64,000 nt of DNA. Origin: Avipropionibacterium sp050157065 (GTDB lineage Bacteria; Actinomycetota; Actinomycetes; Propionibacteriales; Propionibacteriaceae). Under the pieces are notes generated by a model. It had not been told where the DNA came from, made no database searches, and saw only the letters and a list, made by a program, of their open reading frames with translations. Where the stretch lies: the NCBI GenBank assembly GCA_050157065.1, contig CP189573.1; one strand, written 5' to 3'. Positions within the stretch are counted from its first letter, which is position 1; each line of letters starts with the position of its first letter. Shown here in pieces: positions 54,258-62,540 of the stretch. A program made the position numbers and the translations under genes.

Positions 54258-54807
54258 GGCCTTCGGGCTCGAGTGGCTGCAGGCAGAACGGGCACGGCGG
54301 CCGGCCGGCCGAGACGATCGCGTCGGCCCGGGCCACGAAGTCGCGGGCGTCGGAGGCGGTGATGCACACGATGAACACCTCGGAGGCCTGTGGTTCGACC
54401 GTCTGGTCGGCCAACTCCTCGGGTTCGACGACCGGCTCGTCCGCCTCCACCGACACCGGGCCCTCGGTGGTGGAGAACAGCTCGATCACGACGCGTTCGG
54501 TGGTCGACTCCCACGCCAGTGTCATGGTGCCGACCCGGAACTCCTCGGTGATCGGGGCGTCCAGCGGGTCGACGTCGCGGACGGTCTCGGGTGCCGTCGG
54601 CATCGGGGCCTCGTTCATGCCGCGGACGACGACCTCGTCGAGCATCCGGGTCAGGTTCTCGGCGAGCACGCTCACCTGCTGTTTCTCGCACGACACGCTG
54701 ATGATCCGGTCGCCCTCGCGTGCCTGGAGGAAGAAGGTTCGGTCCCCGGGCTCCCCCACGGTCCCGGCGACGAACCGGTCCGGGGAGTCATAGCGATGCA
54801 CCAGCAT
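54214..54807 (-). CDS. DUF3090 family protein
   Basis: A 197-residue protein. It begins MLVHRYDSPDRFVAGTVG and continues EPGDRTFFLQAREGDRIISV. A two-Cys knuckle CPFCLQPLEPEGHVCPRANG near the C-terminus could bind zinc. The family is conserved next to mshC and uppP in actinobacteria, but no activity is established that I know of. ATG 54807 fits the family start. It is translated 20 bases after the phosphatase gene. Confidence 0.86.
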   Translation of the reverse strand: MLVHRYDSPDRFVAGTVGEPGDRTFFLQAREGDRIISVSCEKQQVSVLAENLTRMLDEVVVRGMNEAPMPTAPETVRDVDPLDAPITEEFRVGTMTLAWESTTERVVIELFSTTEGPVSVEADEPVVEPEELADQTVEPQASEVFIVCITASDARDFVARADAIVSAGRPPCPFCLQPLEPEGHVCPRANGYRRSLF

Positions 54808-54827
54808 GCCGTCCAGCGTAATCGCCC

Positions 54828-55565
54828 TCAGCGGGCCTGCGTACCCAGTCCGCCGCCGACGGGCGCGTCGGTGCCCGATCCGGTCGCCCGACCGCGGCCC
54901 CTGCCCTTGCCCCGCCGCGGCTTCTTCGGCGGGGTCAGCATGGCGGCCAGGTCGCCGGCGGTGGTGTTGACGCAGGCCACGTACGGCCGATCGGCGGTCA
55001 GCCGGACCACCGACGCGGACGCCGGGTCGATCAGCACCCGCTGGAAGCTGTCGAGGTGGGAGCCGAGCGCCTCGGCCACGATGGCCTTGATGACGTCCCC
55101 GTGGGACACCGCGGCCCACACCGCGTCGGGCCCGTGCTCGGCGGCGATCGCGGCGTCGAGGTCCCGGATCGACTGTTGGGCCCGGGAGGCCATCTCGATC
55201 AGTGACTCGCCGCCGGGGAACCGTACGGCCGAGGGTTGGGTCTGCACGACGCGCCACAGCGGGTCCTTCGCCAACTCCTTCAGCGGCCGGCCGGTCCAGT
55301 CGCCGTAGCCACACTCGGTCAGGCCCTGTTCCACCGTGACCGGGACGGCCCCGTGGTGTTCGGCAACGGCGGCCGCGGTCTGCCGGCACCGCTGCATCGG
55401 TGAGGTGACGATCGCGGCGAGCGGAGCTCCGGTCAGCCGTTGCGCGAGCGCTGCGGCCTGCTCGCGGCCGGTCTCGTCGAGGGCGACGCCGGGGCTGCGG
55501 CCGGCCAGCACGCCGCTCGCGTTGGCGCTGGTACGGCCGTGTCGGACGAGGACCACCGTTGTCAT
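54828..55565 (-). CDS. Histidine phosphatase superfamily protein (MSMEG_4193 family)
   Basis: A 245-residue phosphoglycerate mutase-like phosphatase. VVLVRHGRTSANASGVLAGR (residues 4-23) holds the nucleophilic His; TSPMQRCRQTAAAVAEHHG, FPGGESLIEM and VSHGDVIKAIVAEALG hold the rest of the pocket. A basic tail PPKKPRRGKGRGRGRATG follows residue 215. Rv2135c is the syntenic relative; the natural substrate is not known. ATG 55565 precedes the motif directly. Confidence 0.87.
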   Translation of the reverse strand: MTTVVLVRHGRTSANASGVLAGRSPGVALDETGREQAAALAQRLTGAPLAAIVTSPMQRCRQTAAAVAEHHGAVPVTVEQGLTECGYGDWTGRPLKELAKDPLWRVVQTQPSAVRFPGGESLIEMASRAQQSIRDLDAAIAAEHGPDAVWAAVSHGDVIKAIVAEALGSHLDSFQRVLIDPASASVVRLTADRPYVACVNTTAGDLAAMLTPPKKPRRGKGRGRGRATGSGTDAPVGGGLGTQAR

Positions 55566-55575
55566 GGCCTCGATG

Positions 55576-56307
55576 CTACGGGGCGACCCGGCTTGCTCCC
55601 GGCATCGGGCCGCCATGGCCCTGCAGGTCAATGGCGCGGCGGAACCTCAGCTCCTCCCAGCCGGCACCGTCCTCGTGCTGGGTACGGACCAGTCCGTCGG
55701 GGACCCACCCCCGGCGGCGGTAGAACGCGATCGCCCGAGCGTTGCCGCGGACCACCCACAGGCTTGCGGTGACGAAGCCGTCCGCGGCGAGCAGGGCCAG
55801 GCCGGCGTCGTGCAGGGCGGCGGCGACACCGGTGCCCCAGTGCGGCTGGCCCACGTACAGCTCGAAGAGTTCGCCGGGAGTCGGGGCGTTGCCGAAGGTG
55901 CTGGCCGGGTCGATGCTGCGGCCGACCCGAACGAAACCGACCACGGTGTCGGTGACCCGGGTGTCGGCGTTCTCGGTGCCGACGTACTCGGTGCCGACGT
56001 TCTCGGTGCCGGTGTTCTCGGTGCCGGTGGCCTCGGTGGCGACGTTCTCGGTGCCGACGTTCTCGGTGCCGGTGTCCTCGGTGGCGACCCGCACGGTGGT
56101 CGCGGGTGCCGGGTTGGCCAGGTGGCCGGCCCAGCGTCGCGTGGCCTGGGTGATCGACAGGCCGGCGAGGTGGTCGGCGTCGATCAGTCCGGCACACCCG
56201 GTCTGCCAGCCGCGGACGTGCACCTCCGCCATGGCCGGGGCGTCCTCGGGCCGGCCCTCGCGCACGACGTACCTCGTGGTCCCGGGACGGCGTTCGGCGG
56301 CTGGCAC
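55576..56307 (-). CDS. GNAT acetyltransferase with an inserted TEN-G repeat loop
   Basis: A 243-residue GNAT protein. VREGRPEDAPAMAEVHVRGW is the first strand and helix; GQPHWGTGVAAALHDAGLAL is the acetyl-CoA pyrophosphate loop; VVRGNARAIAFYRRRGWVPD is the C-terminal family block. Between strand two and VVGFVRVG lies an insertion of about 35 residues made of TENVG/TENTG/TEYVG units (encoded at about 55970-56095), absent from ordinary GNATs. The substrate is unknown. The start is a GTG at 56307, ten bases from the downstream phosphatase. Confidence 0.82.
   Translation of the reverse strand: MPAAERRPGTTRYVVREGRPEDAPAMAEVHVRGWQTGCAGLIDADHLAGLSITQATRRWAGHLANPAPATTVRVATEDTGTENVGTENVATEATGTENTGTENVGTEYVGTENADTRVTDTVVGFVRVGRSIDPASTFGNAPTPGELFELYVGQPHWGTGVAAALHDAGLALLAADGFVTASLWVVRGNARAIAFYRRRGWVPDGLVRTQHEDGAGWEELRFRRAIDLQGHGGPMPGASRVAP
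55970..56092 (-). repeat. 15-bp in-frame repeat in the GNAT gene
   Basis: Units such as GTTCTCGGTGCCGAC and GTTCTCGGTGCCGGT recur about eight times in phase, giving TENVG, TENVA, TEATG, TENTG and TEYVG pentapeptides on the minus strand. Confidence 0.85.
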
Positions 56308-56340
56308 GACACCAGCCTAGGAACCCAACGGTCCGACGCC

Positions 56341-56446
56341 CACCGAGAGGGCACTTGGCGAGGCCCCACCACACCGAGAGGACACTTGGCGAGGCCCCAC
56401 CACACCGAGAGGACACTTGGCGAGGCCCCACCACACCGAGAGGGCA
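56341..56446. repeat. 31-bp tandem repeat, about 3.4 copies
   Basis: Units CACCGAGAGG(G/A)CACTTGGCG then AGGCCCCACCA begin at 56341, 56372, 56403 and 56434 (partial). They lie between the GNAT start and the flavin reductase stop. There are no unique spacers, so this is not a CRISPR. Confidence 0.92.
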
Positions 56447-56539
56447 GTCGGAGAGTGTGCCGGGGCCCGATCGCCACTCCAACTGTCCGCTCGATCACGA
56501 AGACTGGCCCGCGGTGTTCCCCACCCACTCCCCGGGTCC

Positions 56540-56600
56540 GCTTCGGCGACACCGCGGCCCTTCGAGGGGCCACCGGGCGTGCCTTTCGAGGGCACTGGGT
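56540..56600. terminator. TTCG-type hairpins after the flavin reductase gene
   Basis: CCCTTCGAGGG (around 56556-56566) and GTGCCTTTCGAGGGCAC (around 56579-56595) are two adjacent small hairpins with TTCG loops, 28-80 bases beyond the stop at 56623. The rest of 56447-56622 shows nothing else. Confidence 0.45.
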
Positions 56601-56622
56601 CCGTCAAGGGCGCAAATTCAAC

Positions 56623-57147
56623 TCAGAGTTCGAGGTATCGGCCGCGCAGATGGGCCAGCGACTCTCCCTCGGCAATCGTGGTCGAGACGACCGTGCCGCG
56701 GATCAGGGACGACCAGCCGACGGCGACCGGGTCGGTGGTCACCTCGATCGCAAGGGTGGCCAGCGCATCGGCCAGCCGTGGTCCGTACGGATCGGGCTGC
56801 CAGTCGCCGACCGTGAACGGACCGCCCGGCGCCGGGGAGAGTCCGGCGAACACGTCGGCCAACTCCTGGTGTCCGACACCCAGCAGATTGACCATCGCCC
56901 TACCGCCGCTGGACAACGCCTCGGCCAGGTCGGAGTCGGGGTCGAGCAGGCCGACCACCTCTCCTGGCTCACCGTCGGCGATCACCAGCGACGACACCGT
57001 CAACCCCACCGGCTCCCCACGGGCGGCCCGCGGTCCGACCGCGACGGTCCAGACCGACACCCCGGCCGGCCAGCGCGACCGGATCCGACGCAACGGGCGA
57101 CGGTTCTCCGGCGGTTCGAGGAAGGGATGCTCGCTGTGGATGGTCAC
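56623..57147 (-). CDS. Flavin reductase-like domain protein
   Basis: A 174-residue protein with the FMN-binding split-barrel layout of flavin reductases. Visible segments: WPAGVSVWTVAVGPRAARGE, PVGLTVSSLVIADGEPGEVV (the strand that contacts flavin), GRAMVNLLGVGHQELADVFA and ATLAIEVTTDPVAVGWSSLI. Many actinobacterial members bind F420 or FMN; the partner oxygenase cannot be told. GTG 57147 was chosen as the first start before the conserved region. It is divergent from uppP. Confidence 0.8.
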   Translation of the reverse strand: MTIHSEHPFLEPPENRRPLRRIRSRWPAGVSVWTVAVGPRAARGEPVGLTVSSLVIADGEPGEVVGLLDPDSDLAEALSSGGRAMVNLLGVGHQELADVFAGLSPAPGGPFTVGDWQPDPYGPRLADALATLAIEVTTDPVAVGWSSLIRGTVVSTTIAEGESLAHLRGRYLEL

Positions 57148-57360
57148 CCCACAGTTGTACCGTGCCGGGCCCGACCGGGACGGTGGACCGACCCGTCGGC
57201 CGGGCACACCGGACGCCGGTCTCGACCTCGGCTCACCGACGCCGGTGACTCCTGTCGTTCACCGTGAGGGGTCTACTGTGGTCGCCGCACCGGTTGGGCA
57301 GCACGGGCTGCACCCCGGCGCACAGGCACCCCACCCGACCCTCACGAGACAGCAGGTGAC

Positions 57361-58191
57361 ATGGACTGGATCCAGGCGATCGTTCTGGGAATCGTGCAAG
57401 GGCTCAGCGAGTTCCTGCCGATCTCGTCCAGCGCCCACGTGTCGATCGTCGGCCAGCTGTTCTTCGGCGGCCGTGACCCGGGTGCGGCGTTCACCGCGAT
57501 CATCCAGCTGGGCACCGAGACCGCCGTGGTCATCTACTTCTGGCGCGACATCGTCAAGATCATCGGGCACTGGGCCAAGTCCTTGGTGGGCAAGCTTCCC
57601 CGGGACGACCCGCACGCCCGGATGGGGTGGCTGGTGATCATCGGGTCGATCCCGATCGTCGTCCTCGGGTTGCTGTTCAAGGACCAGATCGAGGGAACGC
57701 TGCGCAACCTGTGGCTGACTGCGATCATGCTCGGCGGGTTCGCGATCGTGCTGGGCATCGTCGACCGGTTCGCCCGCAACCGGCGGACCCTGGAGCAGCT
57801 GACCTGGAAGCACGGCCTGTTGTTCGGCCTCGCCCAGTCGCTGGCGCTCGTGCCGGGGGTGTCCCGTTCGGGTGGCACCATCGCCGGCGGCCTGTTGATG
57901 GGCTACAAGCGGGAGGAAGCTGCGCGATACTCGTTCCTGTTGGCGATCCCGGCAGTCTTCGGCTCCGGCTTCTTCCAGCTGTACGACGAGCTGAGTACGG
58001 GGGCGAGCCCGGCGGTCGGCTGGGGGCCCACCATCTTGGCGACCGTGATCGCGTTCGTGATCGGGATCGCCGTCATCCACTGGCTGTTGCGCTACATCTC
58101 GACGCACGACTTCCTGCCGTTCGTGATCTACCGGCTGGTGCTCGCCGCCGGTCTGGTCGCCCTGCTCGCCACCGGGGTACTGGCTCCCTGA
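57361..58191 (+). CDS. uppP: Undecaprenyl-diphosphate phosphatase
   Basis: A 276-residue membrane enzyme (BacA family) that recycles the lipid carrier for peptidoglycan and confers bacitracin tolerance when abundant. Signatures: GLSEFLPISSSAHVSIVGQL (residues 15-34, catalytic Glu and Ser region) and LVPGVSRSGGTIAGGLLMG (about 162-180, the Arg). Eight hydrophobic segments are visible. ATG 57361 is preceded by AGGTGA. It occupies the place of Rv2136c. Confidence 0.96.
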   Translation: MDWIQAIVLGIVQGLSEFLPISSSAHVSIVGQLFFGGRDPGAAFTAIIQLGTETAVVIYFWRDIVKIIGHWAKSLVGKLPRDDPHARMGWLVIIGSIPIVVLGLLFKDQIEGTLRNLWLTAIMLGGFAIVLGIVDRFARNRRTLEQLTWKHGLLFGLAQSLALVPGVSRSGGTIAGGLLMGYKREEAARYSFLLAIPAVFGSGFFQLYDELSTGASPAVGWGPTILATVIAFVIGIAVIHWLLRYISTHDFLPFVIYRLVLAAGLVALLATGVLAP

Positions 58192-58230
58192 CCCCTCGAC
58201 GAGCTCGGGGAACGTCGACGAGCTCGGGGA
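58192..58230. terminator. Repeat/hairpin between uppP and the LLM gene
   Basis: TCGACGAGCTCGGGGA occurs twice in tandem (58196-58211 and 58214-58229), with CCCC at 58192-58195 able to pair with GGGG; CGAGCTCG is itself palindromic. It sits between convergent stops, a likely bidirectional terminator. Confidence 0.5.
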
Positions 58231-58234
58231 CCGG

Positions 58235-59284
58235 TCAGGCCAGTCCCGCCAGCTCGTACGCCTTCGCGACCGCCTCGACCATGATCAGCTTCTCCTCCAC
58301 GGTCCGGCCGTACGGGACGATCGCACAGGTGGTGACTCCGGCCTCGGCGAAACGGGTCAGCCCGGCAGCGATCCGGTCGACCGGCCCGAGCAGTGAGGTC
58401 TGGTCGATGAACTCGTACGGCACCGCCGCCCGGGCGTCACGCTGTCGACCCCCCAGGAACAGCTCCTGCACCTCGGCCGCCGCGTCGGCGTACCCCATCC
58501 GGACGGCGAGTCGGTTGTAGAAGTTCTGTTCCCGGCTTCCCATCCCGCCGACGTACAGCGCGGCATAGGCACGGACCGGGTCGGCACAGGCCTGTGGATC
58601 GGGGCCGGCGACGACCGGCACCGTGGCCACCACCTCGAACGGTTCGCCGTCGCGGCCGGCGCGGGCCTGCCCGGCGCGGATGTGTTCGTGGTGCTCGGCG
58701 GCGAACTCCGGGGCCAGGAACACCGCCAGCCAACCGTCGGCGACCTCGCCGGCGAGTTCGAGGTTCTTCGGGCCGACGGCGGCGACCAGGATCGGCACCG
58801 GCTCGGCGGGCGGCGCCACGGTCAGCTTCAGCGGCTTGCCCGGGCCGTCCGGCAGCGGCAGCGTGAAGTGATCCCCTTCGTACGCCACGGTCCGACCGGA
58901 CAGCACCGTACGGACGATCTCGACGTACTCACGGGTCCGGCCGAGCGGGCGGGCGAATCGGACCCCGTGCCACCCCTCCGACACCTGCGGCCCGGATACC
59001 CCCAGCCCGAGGCTGAACCGCCCGTTCGTCAGCAGGGCCATGCTGGCCGCGGTCATCCCGGTCATCGCCGGACTGCGGGCCGGGATCTGCATCACCGCGG
59101 CGCCGAGCCGGATCCGTTCGGTCTGACCCGCGAGCCAGGCCAGCAGGGTCGGTGAGTCCGAGCCGTACGCCTCGGCCGCCCACACCGAGTGGTAGCCGAG
59201 CTCCTCGGCCCGGCGGGTCAGGGTGAGTTGGCCGGCGGGATCGTCGGCACCGACGAGGTAGCCGAGGTTCAGTCCGAGCTGCAT
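58235..59284 (-). CDS. LLM-class F420-dependent oxidoreductase
   Basis: A 349-residue luciferase-like TIM-barrel protein. It starts MQLGLNLGYLVGADDPAGQL and shows LTRRAEELGYHSVWAAEAYG, RIRLGAAVMQIPARSPAMTG and SLGLGVSGPQVSEGWHGVRF, the pattern of F420-dependent LLM enzymes of mycobacteria. The substrate is unknown. ATG 59284 lies right before the first barrel strand. Confidence 0.87.
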   Translation of the reverse strand: MQLGLNLGYLVGADDPAGQLTLTRRAEELGYHSVWAAEAYGSDSPTLLAWLAGQTERIRLGAAVMQIPARSPAMTGMTAASMALLTNGRFSLGLGVSGPQVSEGWHGVRFARPLGRTREYVEIVRTVLSGRTVAYEGDHFTLPLPDGPGKPLKLTVAPPAEPVPILVAAVGPKNLELAGEVADGWLAVFLAPEFAAEHHEHIRAGQARAGRDGEPFEVVATVPVVAGPDPQACADPVRAYAALYVGGMGSREQNFYNRLAVRMGYADAAAEVQELFLGGRQRDARAAVPYEFIDQTSLLGPVDRIAAGLTRFAEAGVTTCAIVPYGRTVEEKLIMVEAVAKAYELAGLA

Positions 59285-59339
59285 GCGGCTCACTGTATGG
59301 CCCGGCTGCCGCGCGGTCAGGCGATTCGCCGTTCGGGTG

Positions 59340-60491
59340 TCAGTCGGTTCCGACCCCGGGGGCAATCCGGACCTCGGCACGGCCGTGACCACGTCCGCGG
59401 CGGACCCGGACGGCCGCGGCCAGTTCGCCCAGCAGTTCCTCGGTCACCTCCCAGCCCATGCACGCATCGGTGACGCTCTGCCCGTACCGAAGGCCGTCGA
59501 GCGGCCCCGGCTCCTGCCGACCGGCCACCAGGAAGCTCTCGGCCATCAGTCCGGCGATGCCACCCTCGCCATCGGCGATCCGGTCGGCCAACTCGCGGAT
59601 CACCTCCGCCTGACGGACGTGATCCTTGCCACTGTTGCCGTGGCTGGCGTCGACGACCAGGCGCTGTTCCAGGTCGGCGGCGGCCAACAGGGCGAGCGCG
59701 TCGGCGACCGAGGCCCGGTCATGGTTCGGCCCGCCGCGACCACCGCGCAGGATGACGTGGCAGTCAGGGTTGCCACTGGTCGACACGATGGCGCCCCGGC
59801 CGGTCTCGTCGATGCCGAAGAAGACGTGCTCCCCGGCCGCGGCACGGCAGCCGTCGATGGCCGCGCTGACGTCACCGTCGGAGGAGTTCTTGAACCCGAC
59901 CGGCATCGAGAGCCCGGAGACGAGTTGACGATGCACCTGGCTCTCGGGCGTACGGGCGCCGATGGCACCCCAGGACACGGCGTCGGCGATGTACTGCGGA
60001 CTGGTCGGTTCGAGGAACTCGCAGGCGACCGGGAGTCCGGTGTCGAGGACGGCCAGCAGTGTCTGTCGGGCCAGCCGGAGACCGAGCTGGACGTCGTGGG
60101 TTCCGTCCAGATGGGGGTCGTTGATCAGCCCCTTCCAGCCCAAGGTGGTGCGCGGCTTCTCGAAGTAGACCCGCATCACGACGAACATCTCGTCTCGCAG
60201 CGGCTCCGTCGCGGCGGCGAGTCGGCGGGCGTAGTCGACGGCGGCGGCCGGGTCGTGCACCGAGCACGGGCCGACCATCAGCAGCAGTCGGTCGTCGGCG
60301 CCGGTCAGGATGTCGTGGACGGTGTCCCGGCTGCGCTGGACGAGGGCGGCACGCTCGGGCCCGAGCGGGAGTTCCTCGCGGAGCGCGGCGGGTGCCAGCA
60401 ACGGTTGGAAGCTACGGATGCGGAGGTCACCGGTCCGCGTGGCCCGGGATGCACCCGGGTGGCTCGGGGTGTCGGTGGGTGAGGTGGTCAT
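59340..60491 (-). CDS. 3-deoxy-7-phosphoheptulonate (DAHP) synthase, class I
   Basis: A 383-residue enzyme that joins PEP and erythrose-4-phosphate, the entry to aromatic synthesis. It is of the AroF/AroG/AroH type: LLLMVGPCSVHDPAAAVDYA, KPRTTLGWKGLINDPHLDG, GARTPESQVHRQLVSGLSMP (family sensor residues) and LVVDASHGNSGKDHVRQ. ATG 60491 is the family-like start; the longer frame passes through the terminator. The leader of about 200 nucleotides holds a Tyr-Trp-Phe leader peptide and a terminator hairpin, so transcription attenuation by aromatic amino acid supply is likely. Confidence 0.94.
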   Translation of the reverse strand: MTTSPTDTPSHPGASRATRTGDLRIRSFQPLLAPAALREELPLGPERAALVQRSRDTVHDILTGADDRLLLMVGPCSVHDPAAAVDYARRLAAATEPLRDEMFVVMRVYFEKPRTTLGWKGLINDPHLDGTHDVQLGLRLARQTLLAVLDTGLPVACEFLEPTSPQYIADAVSWGAIGARTPESQVHRQLVSGLSMPVGFKNSSDGDVSAAIDGCRAAAGEHVFFGIDETGRGAIVSTSGNPDCHVILRGGRGGPNHDRASVADALALLAAADLEQRLVVDASHGNSGKDHVRQAEVIRELADRIADGEGGIAGLMAESFLVAGRQEPGPLDGLRYGQSVTDACMGWEVTEELLGELAAAVRVRRGRGHGRAEVRIAPGVGTD

Positions 60492-60560
60492 GGGCGGGTT
60501 CCTGTTCGGTGTCCGTGGCGGCCCGCCTGGCCTCGTGGTTGCCCACCCGGTGCCGGCCGC

Positions 60561-60597
60561 CAAGAATGACGAAAGGCAGAGACGGTTGTCTCTGCCT
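60561..60597 (-). terminator. Attenuator terminator before the DAHP synthase gene
   Basis: On the minus strand AGGCAGAGAC, loop AACC, GTCTCTGCCT (a perfect 10-bp stem, 60597-60574), followed by TTTCGTCATTCTT. It is 70 bases before the start codon, that is, inside the leader. Confidence 0.85.
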
Positions 60598-60599
60598 CG

Positions 60600-60660
60600 G
60601 CTCCGGGTGATGCAAGCTTTCGTGGGGTCAGCGCATGCGACGCCCGGCTCCACCCGGAGC
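60600..60660 (-). promoter_or_regulatory. Alternative pairing in the DAHP synthase leader
   Basis: GCTCCGGGT (complement of 60652-60660, leader codons 14-16) pairs perfectly with ACCCGGAGC (complement of 60600-60608), two bases before the terminator stem. This 9-bp helix is the kind of pause or competing structure expected in a leader-peptide attenuator. Confidence 0.6.
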
Positions 60661-60693
60661 CAGCGTAAAGCGCCAATACCGACGAATTGCCAT
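60628..60693 (-). CDS. Leader peptide with Tyr-Trp-x-Phe, 21 residues
   Basis: ATG 60693 opens a short frame reading MAIRRYWRFTLAPGGAGRRM then R and a TGA at 60628. Codons 6, 7 and 9 are Tyr, Trp and Phe, the three end products whose supply DAHP synthase serves. The TAGGGT hexamer ends seven bases before the ATG, so the mRNA would start at or next to the A of ATG (leaderless). The terminator hairpin begins 31 bases after the stop. No function other than sensing is expected for the peptide. Confidence 0.72.
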   Translation of the reverse strand: MAIRRYWRFTLAPGGAGRRMR

Positions 60694-60700
60694 GGCCGTG

Positions 60701-60706
60701 ACCCTA
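60701..60706 (-). promoter_or_regulatory. -10 element of the DAHP synthase leader
   Basis: TAGGGT on the minus strand, seven bases before the leader-peptide ATG. I do not see a convincing -35. Confidence 0.5.
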
Positions 60707-60814
60707 ACACAGCACCCAACTGTCGGTCCGCGACCGACCTGGTCGCACCCGTACGAGGGGCTGCCGACGCGGCCCGTCGACGGCGGCCGACCGGTCGGGT
60801 GGCAAGATGTCGTC

Positions 60815-61219
60815 ATGACGGCCACGACATCCCCCGTGGATCCCGAGACGGAGCCGCTGCAACTGATCGACGACGGCACCGAGTGCCGTCCGAGCCCACC
60901 CGCGGACGTGCTCGGGACCGACGAGGCCGAAGCCCTCGCCCGCCGGCTCCGTGCGCTGGCCGATCCCGTACGCCTGCGGTTGCTGTCCACGATCGTCCGG
61001 ACTGCCGACGCCGAAGCGTGCGTGTGTGACCTCACCGAGGTGGTCAGGCTGTCGCAGCCGACCGTGTCGCACCATCTCAAGGTGCTGATGGACGCCGGGC
61101 TGGTGACGCGCAGCAAGCGCGGGGTGTGGGCCTGGTACTCGCTGACCGACGGGTGGGCCACCGAACTGTCCGAGGCGCTCGCCCTGGTCGCACTGCCGAC
61201 CCACCGCGACCCGGCCTGA
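60815..61219 (+). CDS. ArsR/SmtB-family regulator
   Basis: A 134-residue winged-helix regulator. ALARRLRALADPVRLRLLST is the first conserved block, EACVCDLTEVVRLSQPTVSH with HLKVLMDAGLVTRSKRG is the recognition region (about 65-105). CVCDL matches the alpha-3 metal or arsenite site of ArsR proteins, and a further Cys (about 30) might complete it. There is no efflux or reductase gene beside it, so the effector is unknown. ATG 60815 has a weak ribosome site. It is divergent from the DAHP synthase leader, with about 110 bases between. Confidence 0.87.
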   Translation: MTATTSPVDPETEPLQLIDDGTECRPSPPADVLGTDEAEALARRLRALADPVRLRLLSTIVRTADAEACVCDLTEVVRLSQPTVSHHLKVLMDAGLVTRSKRGVWAWYSLTDGWATELSEALALVALPTHRDPA

Positions 61220-61292
61220 TCGGACCGCGACGTCCGGGCCACCGCGTCTGCCCGACGTGTGCCGACCGGATGACCATCTCGTACGACTGGTG

Positions 61293-62465
61293 CTACTCGG
61301 CGTCCGATCCGCCGTTGCACTGGCTGCGCTCGGGCGTCACGTCGGCGACCGGGACGTCGGGCTCGGCCCCGGTCGAGGCGACCGACGGCTCCGGGACCGG
61401 CCCGACCGCGGGAGTGGCCGGCTGGGCGGCTTCCGCGCCCATCGGCATCGTCAGCACCCGGTGCTTCGGCAGGCCGGTGGGCTGGTCGCGGGTCCACACG
61501 ATCAGCTGTTCGCGGACCCGGCAGCGCAGGTCCCAGTCGTCGTCGCTGTTCGCCGACGTCATCATCGCCCGGACCGTCACCCGCTCCCCCTCGGCCCCGG
61601 TGACCACCAGCGAACCGGCCCGCCGGTCCCACGCCGGATCGGCGTCGAGGAGACGCAACAACTCGGCCCGCATCGCCTCGAAGTCGGTGTGCCAGTCCAC
61701 GTCGAGGTAGACCAACCCGGTCACCGTGTCACCGGTCCGGCTCCAGTTGATGAACGGCTTGGTGGTGAACCATGTCGACGGCAGGATCTTGTGGCGTTCG
61801 TCCCAGATGCTCACCGACACGTAGCTCAACGTGATCTCCTCGACGGTCGCCCAGGTGTCGTCCACCTCGACGATGTCGCCGATCCGGATCGCGTCGGTGA
61901 ACGCCAACTGGAGTCCGGCGAACAGGTTGCCGAGCGTGGTCTGGGCCGCGATGCCGACCACGACGCTGATCAGGCCGGCCGAGGCGAGGATCGTGGTGCC
62001 GATCCGATCGACACCCGGGAACGTCATCATCACCAAGGCGGCGGCGAGGATCACGCCCGTCGCGCTCACCAGTCGCCGGATGAGCTGCATCCTGGTGGTG
62101 ACCCGGCGCTGTTCCCGATCGTCCTGCTTCCTGCCCACCAGCCGCCGCTGGGTGTACTCCAACCAGGCCAGTACCAACGTCAGCGCAAGCCAGACCGCGG
62201 AGATCGTGGTGGCCACCAGCAGCACGTGGAGCAACAGGTCCCGGAAGGGCGAGGGCTCGATGGCCACGGTGATCGAGATCCGCAGGGCGACCGACAGCAG
62301 GAGCGCCACCAGCGGGCGGCGGACCCGCCGCCACCGCTGCGCCAGGTAGGCGCTGCCCCCGCGGGACCGCTTGACGATCCGGCCGACCACGAAGGTGGCG
62401 ACCACCACCCCGAGTGCCGCGGCCACCAGGGCGATCGCCCAGTTCAGGATGCGCCAGGAGTCCAT
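61293..62465 (-). CDS. MscS-family mechanosensitive channel
   Basis: A 390-residue membrane protein. Five hydrophobic segments (first LNWAIALVAAALGVVVATFV) lead to the pore helix SVVVGIAAQTTLGNLFAGLQ (about 175-195), then the beta domain with DIVEVDDTWATVEEITLSYV and WDERHKILPSTWFTTKPFIN. The C-terminal 60 residues are Pro/Ala/Val-rich and disordered. It would open under membrane tension and release solutes. ATG 62465 sits before the first helix. Confidence 0.92.
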   Translation of the reverse strand: MDSWRILNWAIALVAAALGVVVATFVVGRIVKRSRGGSAYLAQRWRRVRRPLVALLLSVALRISITVAIEPSPFRDLLLHVLLVATTISAVWLALTLVLAWLEYTQRRLVGRKQDDREQRRVTTRMQLIRRLVSATGVILAAALVMMTFPGVDRIGTTILASAGLISVVVGIAAQTTLGNLFAGLQLAFTDAIRIGDIVEVDDTWATVEEITLSYVSVSIWDERHKILPSTWFTTKPFINWSRTGDTVTGLVYLDVDWHTDFEAMRAELLRLLDADPAWDRRAGSLVVTGAEGERVTVRAMMTSANSDDDWDLRCRVREQLIVWTRDQPTGLPKHRVLTMPMGAEAAQPATPAVGPVPEPSVASTGAEPDVPVADVTPERSQCNGGSDAE

Positions 62466-62540
62466 GGGCCCATGCTGACAGAACGGTGGCGTCGAAAGAC
62501 AGCCGAACCCCTGCCGCCCGCGAACCGTTAGGGTCGACCG

